Below are positions 22,923 through 35,378 of a DNA stretch of 64,000 nt, one piece after another; the first letter of the stretch is position 1, and every line of letters begins with the position of its first letter. Position numbers and translations under genes: made by a program. The DNA is from Wolfiporia cocos (Eukaryota; Basidiomycota; Agaricomycetes; Polyporales; Phaeolaceae). The notes below the pieces were generated by a model, which saw only the letters and a program-made list of their open reading frames with translations, did no database searches and had not been told where the DNA came from. The stretch lies in the NCBI GenBank assembly GCA_029448655.1, contig JACCLO010000002.1, forward strand, positions 3,782,001 through 3,846,000. Reading direction: 5' to 3'.

Positions 22923-25144
22923 CTTTTCCTGGGAAGTCTGCAAGCTCCTCCTCAGTGTACCGAGTGGTGTTGTCAATAATGAATGTCTTGGTGTTGGGGT
23001 TGTAGACAACAAGTTTGAGCTTCTTGTCACAGTTCCTACGTTGGGGCATTTACTAGGGGTTTTAGGGCCTTTATGGTGTTATGTGTAATGTCCTACCCCT
23101 TAGCACCCCCTTTCATTACCTCTCTTACATTTGACACCTGACCCAGTAGATAGATGTCATGTGCACCCTTAGGTAGGCATGCGCTCCCTTACAGTCACTA
23201 TATCATGTTATCATGTCATGCTAGTAGCACAGCCTCTTAGTTACCTAGTGCACAGGCCTGGTACTTTAGGGTGGCCATTACTGGCCTGCTGCGTCTCATG
23301 TACATAGGGTTGTAGAAGATGGGGCTTACTCCCCATCTTTATGATTCTCAGCAATTGGGCTTAGGCCCCTCTCTTGCAGCTTGCACGTGCATGTGTCCAC
23401 CAGCCTCAACGTCTCCTCCTCCTCTGCTTTGTCAGCTAGTCTGGTAGCTGCTCGACCATTGTGGCAATATCCACCTTACGTTTACTGGCGCTGAGGACTT
23501 AGGAGTTGGGGGTTAGAGGTTCCCTGGCAGGGCCAGTCACACAGACTGTAAGTCTGTGTCACTTCTCCAATCTGGGCACTTGGCTGACTGGACTGTTGAA
23601 CTTCTTCTGAAACTTACATGCCAGCTTCAATGACCTCACCCCTTTCATGGACTCATATTCTTCCTTGCTGTTCAGCTCCTTGGGCACCAAGTTGCAGGTG
23701 AGGCTGTTGCCTGAGCACCTCTCACACCTCATCTGAATTTTGACATCAATAGTGCAGACTATCACAAGACGTGCCGCAGACCCAATGCAACGTGCTCATG
23801 AGTGGTGCTATAGCCACTCCCCCAAAAGGGCTACGATAACAGCCAAGCTGTTACCAAGGGTCCGGCTATATCTGCAGTTCATATTCCCATGCTAAGCGTC
23901 TATGTGTAACCTGCTATGCAAGTTACTGGGTAATATGCCCTATTCATTGCTCCGTAACGTCTGCAATATGCCTAGGGCGTTATCTGTGACACAGACAGTT
24001 CCAATATGTCTGCAGTTGCAACATGTTAGTGCCTGACAAAAAAGGAGGTCAGCGCTATGTCTGCAAACAAATTAAAAGCTCACAGAGCGAAGTGGATGAT
24101 CTGATGGCTTGGGCCTCAGTTTAGTTCCTTTGACTTGAGTGCCCTTTGATGCCTTCTGCCCCTTGGTCAGTTTGAATGGCCTTTGCAGGGGGGGGGGCTG
24201 GCCGAGTTCAAGCTTGGTGATGGTCGTGCAGTCACCAATGACTTGCTGCCAGTCCACCTGACTTTTGATGGCCTTTTTTCAGCAGATTTTGGCTGTGTGT
24301 GAGTCATGACACCAGTCAACGTGGTGGCACTGCGAGGTTTGGCACAACCCTTGCAACATTCAGCATGACCTTCATTGCTACTCTTGCTACCCTCATGATC
24401 CATCTTGCAACCTATCTTGCAACCCATCTCACAACCTGTCTCACAACCTGTTTCACAACTCTTGTGTCCCTTGCAACCCTCATGACCCTCACTCCTTCCT
24501 CGACTTTCATCCTCCTCCTCAATTACCCTCCCTCTCCCTGACTGTTCTTCTCCTCCTCACCGTCTTCCCAATCGATGCTGCCCCTCTCGAAATCCTCATG
24601 GGGCCTTTTCTTTTTGGGTGCATTTGGCAGTTGGCCTACCCTCATTAGATGGGTTTGATTCCCCTGTAAGTATACTCAATCAATGTAGACTTGGGAAGGA
24701 TTTGGATGAGTACATACCTGTGACCCACCACTGGTTGGGCCCTAGGTCCTCCACCACTGGGAGGGGTTTGGTGTTGTCCACTATTGGAGTGATTTTGGGG
24801 TGAGTTCTAATCCTCTTATCTGTTTCCTCAATGCGAATGGAGTTGAATTCTTCATCTTCTTTCTCATTGACAAATTTGTATTCTGCCAGTATACTGGCAT
24901 AGAGAATGGGTAGCCTGTACCCCTGCTTAATGGCCTCATACAGGAACACCTTAATGGTGTTTGACTGAGACATCCTAGTTAAAACTGCTTGAGTTGAGTG
25001 GAATAAAAAGTTACTCACCATCTCAGCCATCATCTTCACCTGCCACTCAGTATAGTTGCTGCCCTCCAGACTCTTGGGGGCTGCCCTGATTGCAGCGATT
25101 GTGTGGGCGATGAGGACGTCGGCCTGTTCAAAGAGTTCAGACAT
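22923..25144 (-). pseudogene. Unrecognised Cys-rich, probably transposon-related gene, broken
   Basis: I do not recognise the family. Exon 1 (25144-24718) reads MSELFEQADVLIAHTIAAIR through to LGPNQWWVTG, with helical Lys/Glu-rich segments. It is followed by a good donor (GTATGT) and an acceptor at 24664. The next exon begins LPNAPKKKRPHEDFERGSID and shifts frame at about 24533. It then gives a Cys-rich repeat (GCETGCEMGCKIGCK and ECCKGCAK), then a basic tail. A further exon has CERC...LTCNLVPKEL and CKF..KF spacing like a small zinc-binding motif. The last exon, KLKLVVYNPNTKTFIIDN, is cut by a solo LTR at 23025-23561. The frameshift and insertion make it non-functional. Confidence 0.5.
23025..23561 (+). 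mobile_element. Solo LTR, family 3, inside an exon
   Basis: It starts TGTCACAGTT and ends AGTCTGTGTCA, with identical 5-bp duplications CTTCT (23020-23024 and 23562-23566). Removing it rejoins the coding sequence of the minus-strand relic. It carries the hairpin AAGATGGGG/CCCCATCTT with loop CTTACT (23316-23339) and a terminal ACAGACT/AGTCTGT palindrome. Confidence 0.92.
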
Positions 25145-25252
25145 GTTTATTTGATGAGAGCAAAAGTTGCAGGTGGAGTGCAAGTGCAATCGGGAGTGTG
25201 AGCAGGAGAGAAGCAGCGCAGGGAGAGTACGAGCTTGAGTGGTTGTGACCAC

Positions 25253-25951
25253 AGCTCACAACCTGTTCATATGGGTCTTTGTGGCCTCATGCTACAGCCC
25301 AGCACCAGTGTGCAGACTGGAAGCACCTGATTTCTATTTTGGCATATTGTGCTGATTGCCACTGAAACCAGCATGCATGTGGCAGGATCTATTCCCATGG
25401 TCCACTTCTGGGCTTCTGTTGTTCTATGAGCTACCCACATCTATTATATCTTTTCCAACTCATTACCGTGAGTTTGATTTGTCTCGCCTGCCCGTGCCCC
25501 CACATGAACCAATCAAAACCCCTCAGTCCCTCCCCTGTTCCCACTTATTCAATGCCTATCACATTTATGCACTTCTGTACCAGTGCAGTGCAGGACTCCC
25601 CACTGGAAGAAGGGTCTTCACTCATACAACAGACTCAGGAACTTCAAGGAGATGAAAATATTCAAATGCAGAATGGTACAGCTTTTATTTTGCTTGAAAT
25701 ATTTCACATTTAACTCCTGTATGTATAGAAGGGCAACCAGAACCAGAAGAGAGCAAGACTGAGCCTGCTATTCAGGTGTCAGCTCAAAAGATATTTGGCA
25801 TGGAAGTTCAATCCAGACCTCCTGCAGCCTGCAACCTCAAATGCGACCAACATGACCTCATGACCCACAACCATCACAACCTCGCAACCCACAACCATCA
25901 CAACCCCATGACCCACAACCATCACAACCTCGTGATCCATGACCCTCATGA
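25253..25951. other. No clear gene; 24-bp tandem repeat at the right end
   Basis: The stretch holds short plus-strand frames without recognisable domains. A 24-bp unit (CATGACCCACAACCATCACA core) is repeated four times at 25857-25951. The solo LTR at 25952 is inserted at the end of the fourth unit. Confidence 0.5.
25857..25951. repeat. 24-bp tandem repeat, four units
   Basis: Units at 25857-25880, 25881-25904, 25905-25928 and 25929-25951 differ by a few bases. In frame they encode a His/Asn-rich eight-residue repeat (THNHHN core), but the frame is short. Confidence 0.8.
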
Positions 25952-26648
25952 TGTTACGGGTCGAATACCCGTTCGTATATTCGAGTCGCGAATATAGATC
26001 GTTCTTCTGCACGTAGGCATGTCCACCGTATGCAAGGCAAATACTCGTTAGATGCCTTCAAGTCCTAGGTGAAGTCCCTAGGAGATCGTTCGATATCCAA
26101 TACGCGTTAGAGGATATAATCTGTTCGGGTTGCAAGTCAAATAGAATATAAGACTTTCCTAAGTCCGAGAAGTCAATGTGCACTTCGAGGACTTAGTCGT
26201 TCAGTTGCTCGAGCGAGAAATACTGAGCGTAGTTTCCTACGTTTGAGAACGAGTATAAGACTTCTTGTTTGTACAACAAGGTCGAGCTGAGAAGCCTCAA
26301 CAGTAAGTACATGAATTTATATACTGTGTTGGGTTTTAGGGGTCACGTCTGTCCCAGATGTCACCTATACTATCTACGCTATAGTACCAAACGTTTGATA
26401 AGTATGGAATGATATATCCGAGACGATAGATAGGAATGATGGCGGTTGAACGCCATCTATCAGCTAACAAACGATGAACATGAAACGGTGGCAGAGTTGG
26501 ATCTGCCAAAGGTGAAACGCGCCCTATCTACTAATACAACCGGGGGTACATCGAGTAGCCAGGGAGTTGGTTGTTCAACAAGTCCCTGTATCGTATTGGC
26601 CCAATGGTGAGTTCTGTCAGCGTTCAAAAATTCGGAATAACCGTAACA
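25952..26648 (+). mobile_element. Solo LTR, TGTTACGG family 1
   Basis: It begins TGTTACGGGTCGAATACCCG and ends ATAACCGTAACA, 697 bp, with duplications CATGA on both sides (25947-25951 and 26649-26653). It is still CpG-rich and closely similar to the copies at 31950 and 38093, suggesting a recent insertion. Confidence 0.95.
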
Positions 26649-27925
26649 CATGACCTTGTGACCTGCGACCACTGCAACTGCACCATCTGTGACCACCATG
26701 ACTCCCCCTCCAAGTGTGACCCAAAACCTTGGGTTCATATCTACTGCACATCCACCACCCATCCATCTCCCACTACCAACACCTTTCAGATACCAGGAGG
26801 GCTCTACTCAGAGCAGACGAAGCTGTTGAGGAGCTAGGACATGGGCACTACAGTGTGGTCGAGGTACTTCAGACAAGCAAGCATGACACACAGCAGAGTA
26901 GGAGGTTGAGGGGGTATACACCTCTTAGAGGCTATATTGATCAGTCTGAGGAGTATGTCTCAGACTGCCTGGGTTATATACATGCGTCACATTATCTACT
27001 GCCTTCCCTGTCCCAAACTACAAGGCCTGTGCACAAGCGCTAAGGTAGAGGTACAGCCATGGCACATGATCATGATACATCACGTTACATACAGGCTATC
27101 TTATCTGTGAGCCTGGCATGTGACTATCTAATAGATCAGGTGATTGAATGCTTCAAGTTGTTGGTTCGACATGGGGAGGGGGATTTCACCCAGAGTCGCG
27201 GAAAACTGTGACAAAGTGAGCAATATCCATCCAGGGGTTTCACACCAGACCTCTTGCTACCTACAGCCTCTACCACAACCACTATGCCCATGACTGTGCC
27301 ATCCACAACCTCAAACATGACCGCTGTGACCATTGTGACCTCATGACCCATGACCATCATGACCATGACCATGCCATCCGCCACCAATGTGACTCCCACT
27401 CCAAGAAAACACTATCCATCCTGGAACTTCGACCCAGAGTCCCTGCCACCCACAAGCTCAACTGCAACCACCCCTGCCCTGCCATCTGCAACCCCCATGA
27501 CCCCTTCGACTGTTGTGGCAGTTCCAGTAGCCAGAAAGTCTGCATTGTGCCAGCCTTGCAAAACACCAAAGCAGAACAGACAGGCCATTGATTCATCCAT
27601 GAACTTGGATGATGATGATATACAAGGTACCTCAAAATTGGGCATTAAACGTGTCCGCTTTGCAGCTGAGTCTGGTGAGTTATTTCTGCAAAATTCCCTG
27701 GATAATTCTCATCAATTATCCAGATGAAGCAGCTGCTGGATGCAGCCTTCTGGACAGAGTGCAGGGAAATGTTGACAATCTGTATCATATGACTGATGGC
27801 TCCTCCTCCTCCTCCTCCTATTACAACTCGGTTTTCAGCAGGCTGTGGAAGAGCAAGTAGAGTAGAGGGCTTGTAGATGTACTATATAGTCTTGGATGTG
27901 TGAATAAGTGCCCATTCATTGATGG
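26649..27925 (+). other. Degenerate transposon sequence with one residual open frame
   Basis: A minus-oriented family 3 LTR fragment covers about 26884-27208 (start TGACACACAG, end CTGTGACA, 9-bp hairpin arms at 26942-26950 and 26959-26967), with flanks AAGCA/AAGTG that only partly match. At 27350-27727 an open frame reads VARKSALCQPCKTPKQNRQA then MNLDDDD and VRFAAESG. It looks like protein-coding sequence, probably from a transposon, but I do not recognise it. Confidence 0.4.
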
Positions 27926-28394
27926 TAGGTGACGGTTCAGGTCAACCGGCTTGTACCAACCCCTAACGGTTCAGGTCAGCCGGTTGTCAACCCATGCCTC
28001 AACTGTAAGGCCTACCATCAGGTGGGCCCACATTTTCCATGACCAGACGGTCATGACGGTCACAGGTCAGCCCATGACTGCTGCAACCAGATGGTTGTGA
28101 CGGTTGCGGGTCAGCCCACGACAACCACAACCAGACAGTTGTGACGGTTGTGGGTCAGCCCACAACCATCGCGACTTGACAGTCATGACGGTTGCGGGTT
28201 GGCTCACCAATGCCATGACCAAATGATTGTGATGGTTGCGGGTCGGCCCACAACTTCCATGACTGTTATGACGGTCGCATTTCAGCCCATGACTGCCACA
28301 ACTGGATGGTTGTGATGGTTGTGGGTCGGCCCACCACTGCTGCAACCTGGCAGTAATGACAGTTGTGGGTCGGCCCACAACCATGGCATGTTGC

Positions 28395-28735
28395 CACGAC
28401 CTCTGCATCTGCAACTTTTGCGACCTCCACAACCTTCGCAACCTTCGCAACCTCTGTGATCTCCATGACCTCTGCGACTTTTGCAACCTCCACAACCTCC
28501 ACACCCTGTTATTTCAGCCTTGGTGGTCTCCACAACTTGTCACTGCAGTTCTATGACTTCTGCAACCTGTATCCACAGCCTACCACAACCCTTGCAATCT
28601 GTGACCATGACCTCCACGACCTCTGCGACCTCCGTAACCTCTGCAACCTCTGCAACCTCTGCAACCTCTGCAACCTCTGCAACCTCTGCAACCTCTGTGA
28701 CCTCCACAACCTCCATGACCTCCACATCTGTCCTG
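28395..28735. repeat. 9-bp tandem array, ACCTCTGCA type, left arm
   Basis: Repeats of ACCTCTGCA with variants such as ACCTCCACA and ACCTTCGCA occur in a continuous 9-bp register. The longest perfect run is at about 28636-28692. The long frames over this array are products of the repeat, not genes. Confidence 0.9.
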
Positions 28736-30081
28736 CTGGGTAAACCCAGGGACACTGTCAAGAAGCTGTTTCCTTAGCCTTGCAGTGTTTTTGACCAGGG
28801 TTTTGGTGATCTGGAGAGTCACAGTTGTTTAGAAAAATTGCCTGACCAGAATTATGTTATGTATTGATTATAGTAGAATACAATGTGTGTTGTCTTCAGC
28901 TAAGTCACCATGGATAGTTTAGTAAGGTGAGTGGCCCTTGTGTTGACATCACAATGCATCTCTGATGTTGCCCATTCTCACGTGCTGTGCATGCTGCTAC
29001 TGTAATAGTCAAAAACCATATACCAAATAGTATACTGAGAATATACTATACACTACCCATCACTTGTGGATGCTTTGCTTTCCATTTCTATGCCACAGAC
29101 CCATTCCACCATGGGTGTTGACTCACCCTTCTTGAATGGGGCTGAAGCCACCTACCTGAATAATCACCCCTGACAACCATGAAGCATGGGATCTACCTTT
29201 CTACTCTGAGAGGTCTGACAGGTCATTATAAAGGTGCCAAGCTATGAACAGACCCTTATTTGTCTCCACCAAACTATAAAAAGGCTTCAAAAATGCAGTC
29301 AAACAAGCAGCTAAAAAGCCAGAAACATTCACCAAGCCACAGATCTGTCAGAGTAGCAGAGATTTGGTTTGATGAGTAGACTTGTCCTAGGTGTGATGAT
29401 GCCTGTAGAGCAGGCACGTGAGGTACATATATTGAAGATTGTCCATATATGTACCCCAAGATGCCCAACAAGGGCTAGGTACTATGACAACCAAGCTTGC
29501 ATGATTTTCCCTGAATACATCTTCCAACATAACTGCATTTACATTCCTGACAGTCTCACAGGTGGTGACAAGCAGGCTGGTGATGCTTGGCTGCATTGCA
29601 TACAAGAGCCATTGTCAATCTCACCTGGCAGGATGGCCATCATGAGCCCCAACCTACATGCAGCACAACATACATACACAAGCAAATTGAGATGGGAAAT
29701 GCTGTACAAAGGTAGGCTTCAAGGTTGAAAGGTGTCGGGATCATCAGCAAAAATGTCATGAAAAAGGTCATATAAAGTGGCACAACAAATACAGTTTGGG
29801 TCACTGACATAAATTTCCGAACTGGGTTGTCCAAAAGCTGGTGCAAAAACAAAGCAATTGATATGTATTATTCTCAATAAAATATGCCACACCAAGATTC
29901 AAACTGCCGACTTCATTTTAAACGTGATTGGTAAAACAGGAACACTTACCATTACTCAACAATGGCTTCCATGACAGCTATAATGCTCTGCATGTATCAC
30001 ATATATCATATACAGATTTTACACAAGCAACAGAGTCCATGCACGATAAAAGTCAGCGAGTGCCATAATGAGGGTTGAGTT

Positions 30082-30920
30082 GTGAGGGTCGTGGAGATTG
30101 CAAAGGTCACAAGAGCTGCAGTAGTGCCAACAGTGACAGTCATAGGCCACAGGGGCTGCAGTGGGTCATGGTTGCAGGTCACTGAAACTTGGGGGGCTGC
30201 AGTGAAAGGTTATGGAAGTTGCAGAGGTTGCAATTGCAGGTCATGGAGGTCACAAGCTGTGGAAATTGCAGGAGCCAAGAAGATTGTGGGCACAGGTTGT
30301 GAGGGTCATATTGGGTTGGTATGTTGCTGTTCCAAGTTGCTGATGATGCAGTGAGAGATTGTGGAAGTTGCCAAGGTCATGGAGGTTGCAGAGGTTGCAG
30401 AGGTCACAGAAGTTGCAGATGTGGAGGTTGCAGAGGTCACAGAAGTTGCAGACATGGAGGTCATGGAAGTTGCAGACATGGAGGTCACAGAGGTTGCAGA
30501 GGTTGCAAAGGTTGCGGAGGTTGTGGAGGTTGCGGAGGTCACAGACATCACAGACGTCACAGAGGTTGTGGAAGTCGCGGAGGTCATGGAACTGCAGTGA
30601 CAAGTTGCAGAGACCACCAAGGCTGCAATAACAGGGTGTGGAGGTTGTGGAGGTTGCAGAAGCCATGAAAGTCGCAGAGGTCGCAGAGGTTGCAGAGGTC
30701 GCAGAGGTCGTGACCACAGGTCGCGAGGGTCACGGTTGGTCGCAACTGCAATTTGCAGAAGTCATGGTAATTTTGGTGACAAGGTGTGAACACTGCAAGA
30801 GCCACAGTATGAGGTGACAAAGGTTGCAGAGGTTGCAAAGGTTGTGAGAGCTGCATAAGTTGTGAAAGTCGCAAAAGTCGCATTCTCAGGTCGCAGGAGT
30901 CGCGGTGGGTCCCGGTCACA
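30082..30920. repeat. 9-bp tandem array, GAGGTTGCA type, right arm
   Basis: The complementary orientation of the left-arm array, with GAGGTTGCAGAGGTCACA runs densest at 30357-30720. It could pair with 28395-28735 across a loop of about 1.3 kb. Confidence 0.88.
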
Positions 30921-31159
30921 GGTTGCAGAGGTTGCAGATATAGTAAAAATTAAACTACTGTGGTCACAGCAGGCATGGTAGTGCCAATTGAGCCATGGAA
31001 ATCACAGAGGCTAAAAAAGCCACAGAAGTTATGAAACTTGTGGAGGTTGTGGGTACTGGCCATGAGGACCAGGAGGAGGGTCATGGTTGCAGATTGTATA
31101 AGTCACAGGGAGTGTAAAAGTGAATAAGAGGTTGCAACAGGCACAGCAACAACAACTGG

Positions 31160-31565
31160 TTGCAGAAGTTGCTCCGCGACCTCCATGACCTCTGCAACCT
31201 CCACAACCTCCGTAACCTACGTGACCTCCATGACCTCCGCGCCCTCTGCATCTGCAACTTTTGTGACCTCCACGGCCTCCATGTCTGCAACTTCTGTGAC
31301 CTCTGTGACCTCCAAATCTGCAACTTTCCGATATCATGGAGGTCATGAAGGCCATGGAGGTCACAAAGGTCGCAGAGGTTGTGGAGGTTGTGGAGGTTGT
31401 GGAGGTTGTGAAGGTTGTGAAGGTCGCGGAGGTCGTGGAGGTCATGGAGGTCACAAAGGTCACAAAAGTCGTGGAGGTTGCGGAGGTTGCGGAGGTTGCA
31501 GAGGTCATGGAGATTGCGGAAGTCACAGAGGTCACGGAGGTCGTGAAAGGTGCAGATGCAGAGGT
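31160..31565. repeat. Local palindrome of 9-bp arrays
   Basis: A CCTCTGCAACC array (31165-31325) is directly followed by its inverted form (31335-31565) around a centre near 31328. This forms a compact foldback within the right arm. Confidence 0.8.
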
Positions 31566-31949
31566 CACGGCAACATGCCATGGTTGTGGGCTGACCCACA
31601 ACCATTGCTACTGTCTGGTTGTGGCAGTTGTGGGCCAACCCACAACCATCATAACTGTCAAGTCATGGGCCGACCCACAACTGTCATTACTGCCAGGTTG
31701 CAGCAGTGGTGGGCCAACCCACAACCATCATAACTGTCAAGTCATGCAAGTTGTGGGCCGACCTGCAACTGTCATAACCATCAAGTCGCAGCAGTCATGG
31801 GCCAACCCACAACCGTCATAACCATCAAGTCATGGCAGTTGTGGGCTGACCTTCAACTGTCATTACTGTCAGGTTGCAGCAGTGGTGGGCCAACCCACAA
31901 CTGTCACTATCATCTGTTTGTGGGCCCACCTAACGGTAGGCCTAATGGT

Positions 31950-32659
31950 TGTTACGGTTATTTTAATTTTTTGAATATCAACAGAACTCACCACCGGGCA
32001 AATACGATACAGGGACTTGTTGCGCAACCAACCCCCTGGCTACTCGTGACTCTACTGGGCGTATCCCCAGTTGTATTAGCATGTAGGGCGTGTTTCACTT
32101 TTGACAGATCCAACTCTGTCCCCGTTTCACGATTATCATTCGTTAGCTGACAGATGGCATTCAACCGCCATCATCATTTCTATCTATCGTTTCAGACATA
32201 TCACTACATACTTATCAAACGTTTGGTACTATAGCGTAGATAGTAGCGGTGACATCTGGGACGAACTTGACCCCTGAAACTTAGCGTAGTATAAAAGCTC
32301 ATGTACTTATTGTCGAAGCTCTTCAGCTCGACCTTGTTGTATAAACAAGAAGTCTTATACTCGTTCTCAAACGTAGGAAACTACGCTCAGTATTTCTCGC
32401 TCGAGCAACCGAACGACTAAGTCCTCGAAGTGCACACTGACTTCTCGGACTTAGGCGAGTCTTATATTCTATTAGACTCGCACCTGAACAGATTATATCC
32501 TCTAACGCGTATTGGATATTATACGATCTCCTAGGAACTTCACCTAGGACTTGAAGGCATCTAACGAGCATTTGCCTTGCATATGGCTATACGCCCACGT
32601 GCAGAAGAACGATCTATATTCGCGACTCGAATATACAAACGGGTATCCGACCCGTAACA
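31950..32659 (-). mobile_element. Solo LTR, family 1
   Basis: It begins TGTTACGGTTATTTTAAT and ends CGACCCGTAACA, with duplications ATGGT at 31945-31949 and 32660-32664. It interrupts the right end of the large hairpin element and is therefore younger than that element. Confidence 0.95.
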
Positions 32660-32748
32660 ATGGTTAAGTCGTGGGCTGATGGCTGGCTGACCTGAATCAA
32701 TAGGGATTGGTACAAGCCGGTTCACCGGTACCGTCACTGAAAGGTGTG

Positions 32749-33014
32749 TATTACTCATAGTAGATTAGCCATACATACTGCGGACAGTGCACAGCCCTTG
32801 ACTTTAGGGTAGTACCTACATCAGTAGTAAAGCACGATGCATGTATATAGTCTACTAAGTCTGAGGCATACTCCTCAGACTTGATAATCTCTTGATGTTG
32901 GGCTTGTCCCCTTAACTCTACCTCTATGTGTGCTAGTCTGGGTGCCTCTTAGGCCAATAGTCCCCAGACGCCTTCAATGTTGGGCATTAGTGCATACAGA
33001 CAGTTTTGTGTCAG
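32749..33014 (+). other. Family 3 LTR fragment
   Basis: It contains the TTTAGGG motif (about 32805), a TATA-like box (about 32842) and the 10-bp hairpin AAGTCTGAGG/CCTCAGACTT with loop CATACT (32857-32882). The ends are not identifiable. Confidence 0.55.
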
Positions 33015-33119
33015 GAATGTGTGCATATATTCTTCTGCCATAAGTATGGACACCTTGTCCATTCTCAAAGCTTGCTCAAGTGATACTGGTGCAGGATGGT
33101 GTCGATTGTGATCCCCAGT
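33015..33119 (+). pseudogene. DUF6533 copy H, piece 1 (end of last intron)
   Basis: GCCATAAGTATGGACACCTT and CTCAAGTGATACTGGTGCAG match copy G at 56785-56850. The match breaks off just after the acceptor, where foreign sequence up to 35378 begins. Confidence 0.75.
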
Positions 33120-33433
33120 GAAAGTACCACATATCTTCAATATACCTGTAGATACCAGAATAAATCAAAATATACCTCTGAGATAACCATTTATATCAAA
33201 AGACCACCAAAAGCTATATGCCAAGAGTCCAGGTGGTTTGATTACTGATGCCAAGACCTTCATCATACTCATGCATACTAATTCATATCTTCAACATATC
33301 TTCATCAAGACAATTGAAATTGAGCTTGCTTCGAGCACCTGTCAAGTTGAAAATCCCCGTTTTTTTGTAGCACAATTAGACTTCAATGCAAGTCCAAGCA
33401 CCCACGTGAGCTAGTCACATGGTTGCACCACAG
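33120..33433. other. AT-rich inserted sequence, nothing recognised
   Basis: This is the left part of a 2.26-kb insertion that separates copy H pieces 1 and 2. It has no coding signal. Confidence 0.5.
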
Positions 33434-34141
33434 TGTTACGGTTATTTCGATTTTTCGGATGCTCACAACAACTCACCATTGGGTGAATACAATACAGGGA
33501 CTTGTTGCACAACCAACATCCCTGGCTACTCGTGGCTCTACTGGGCGTAACCCCGGTTGTACTAGCATATAGGGTCTGATCTACCTAGGGCAGATGCAAC
33601 TCTGTCACCATTTCATATTTATCATTCTATGATTGACAGATGGCATTCAACCGCCATAACATTGCTATCTATTGTTTCAGATATATCACTACATATTTAT
33701 CAAACATTTTGTTCTAGGACATAGATAGTAGCAGTGACATCTGGGATGGATAGGACTCCTAAAACCTAGCATAGTATATGAACTCATGTAACTAAGTCGA
33801 GGCTTTTCAGCTCGATCTTGTTGTATAAACAAGAGTCTTATACTCGTTCTCAAACATAGGAAACTACACTCAGTATTCATTGAGCTCTTGAAATGACTAA
33901 GTCCTCGAAGTGCACACCGACTTCTCGGACTTAGGCAAGTCTTATATTCTACAAGGCTTGCCCCAGAACAGATTATATCCTCTAACGTGTATTGGATATT
34001 GACCGATCCCCTGAAGTCATAGACTCAGGGCCCGAAGGCTTATTAGTGACAGATTTGCCTTGCACTCACAAATTGGGCTACGTGCAGAAGAACCGATTAT
34101 ATTCGTGACAGAATATACGAACAGGTATAAAACCCATAACA
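33434..34141 (-). mobile_element. Solo LTR, family 1, older copy
   Basis: It begins TGTTACGGTTATTTCGAT and ends AAACCCATAACA. The duplications have diverged by one C-to-T change: CACAG (33429-33433) and CATAG (34142-34146). Many CpG sites of the other family 1 copies are TpG or CpA here. Confidence 0.9.
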
Positions 34142-35378
34142 CATAGTGTTCTTGTGTTGCCGCTTTGTCTTTTCCTCTCATCTCTCCCTTATACTTCTAC
34201 CATCCTCACATCTCAAACTCTGATGGCTAGTAGAGCACTGATAGAGGGGGACATCTGCTTCTTGTAAGGCTTCAAATAAGAATTGAGCGAGTATATGCAC
34301 ATTCCACATGTGTTTCTGCCTTCTGCTGAGTTCTCGATCACCCTCTGAGTTGGATTACAAAGATCACTACAATTTTTTCTAGTACACATTCCATTGCTGC
34401 TCTCATACACTTGTCCCATTGTATGTGCTGACATCGTGCACAGTGTGATGTGACCCACAATGTACAACTTGCTGTGGCTTGTGGGATGTGCATGGTGTTC
34501 AGCCAGCTTGTGCAGCATCAGCAGAGCATGCACTTATAGCGAATTCTGTACAGTAATCACAGATGGCTGAGGTGTGTGCATTCCAATCTCCTACATAGTA
34601 AACAGAAACTTACTGCCTTGCACACAAACCACCATGGTGACTGCCGCATTTATAAGATACTGCCAATCATGCCCCCAAGCCAGCGGTTGTGTGCATGTGG
34701 TCCACACACTCTCATGCTCACCACAAACCCCACATTATGACACCTTCATGTGTCTGTCCAATTGCATTGACAAAGTTCTATACTGTAGGTATGGGTGGCT
34801 GAGGTGCATGTGTTCCCCTTTCCCACTTGAATACAAACTTAAATCTCGCACACATATCTCACATGCAATTCACTACCTCAGCACCAATGGCACCAGGTAC
34901 CACCAATCGCTCCCAATTTCAGCAATGCTGCACACACTATTTTGCAAAGAACCAGTACATGTTTGAATTTGAATGCTTGGTCCATAGGCTCGGAATCGAT
35001 ATGTTCTGGTAGCTTTCGAAATTTGTAAAATATGAAAAGATGAGAATTGATATTGATTGCTATGTTCTGATGGGTTGATGAAGCAAAGGACACTAACCAT
35101 GAGTACAATCTGGTATCCATGGGTAGGCAGTAATTCTCAATCCAGGCCCCCGAGTATTTTTCTCTAGCTTCCAGTAGGCAGGGATATACTTTTTATATTT
35201 TTAGGTATCCATCCTACATGCCTAATACTACCATTATAGCTTTTGGCATCCTACAGTAGCTATTACTATGTTATTGGGTGCCTACAACATAGCGAATGCT
35301 ATTCTACTGTCCAATTTCAACCCCTATCATACCTGTCATCTATTGGTAGGTTCTGGCATGAGGTACTTTCACTGGGCA
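34142..35378. other. Inserted sequence, no gene recognised
   Basis: Right part of the insertion within copy H. Short frames exist on both strands, but none shows a domain or gene-like exon structure. A diverged direct repeat (GGCTGAGGTG) occurs at about 34564 and 34797. Confidence 0.45.

Larger units (their letters stand above)
27926..32748. mobile_element. Large hairpin-type element with inverted tandem-repeat arms
   Basis: The outer ends are inverted copies: GTGACGGT, AACCGGCTTGTACCAA and TTCAGGTCAGCC on the left (27932-28000) recur inverted on the right (about 32680-32742). Inside each end lies an array of 40-50 bp units around GTGGGTCGGCCCAC (left about 28030-28380, right about 31585-31925, inverted). 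Further in are arrays of ACCTCTGCA-type 9-bp units (left 28395-28735) facing GAGGTTGCA arrays (30082-30920 and 31035-31565). The unique core is about 28740-30080. A solo LTR (31950-32659) sits in the right end. No transposase is recognised, so it may be non-autonomous. Confidence 0.65.

Noticed and set aside
23025..23049. Apparent start MPQRRNC for a minus-strand protein at 23049
   Set aside because: These codons lie in the solo LTR; the real exon continues on the other side of the LTR.
28067..28822. Several long frames with repeated Asn/Leu/Cys or Glu/Val patterns (also 30250-31821)
   Set aside because: All frames on both strands stay open because the 9-bp arrays lack stops; they are repeat translations, not genes.
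28395..31565. CRISPR-like or other spaced-repeat array
   Set aside because: Units are contiguous 9-bp repeats without spacers, in a fungal genome.
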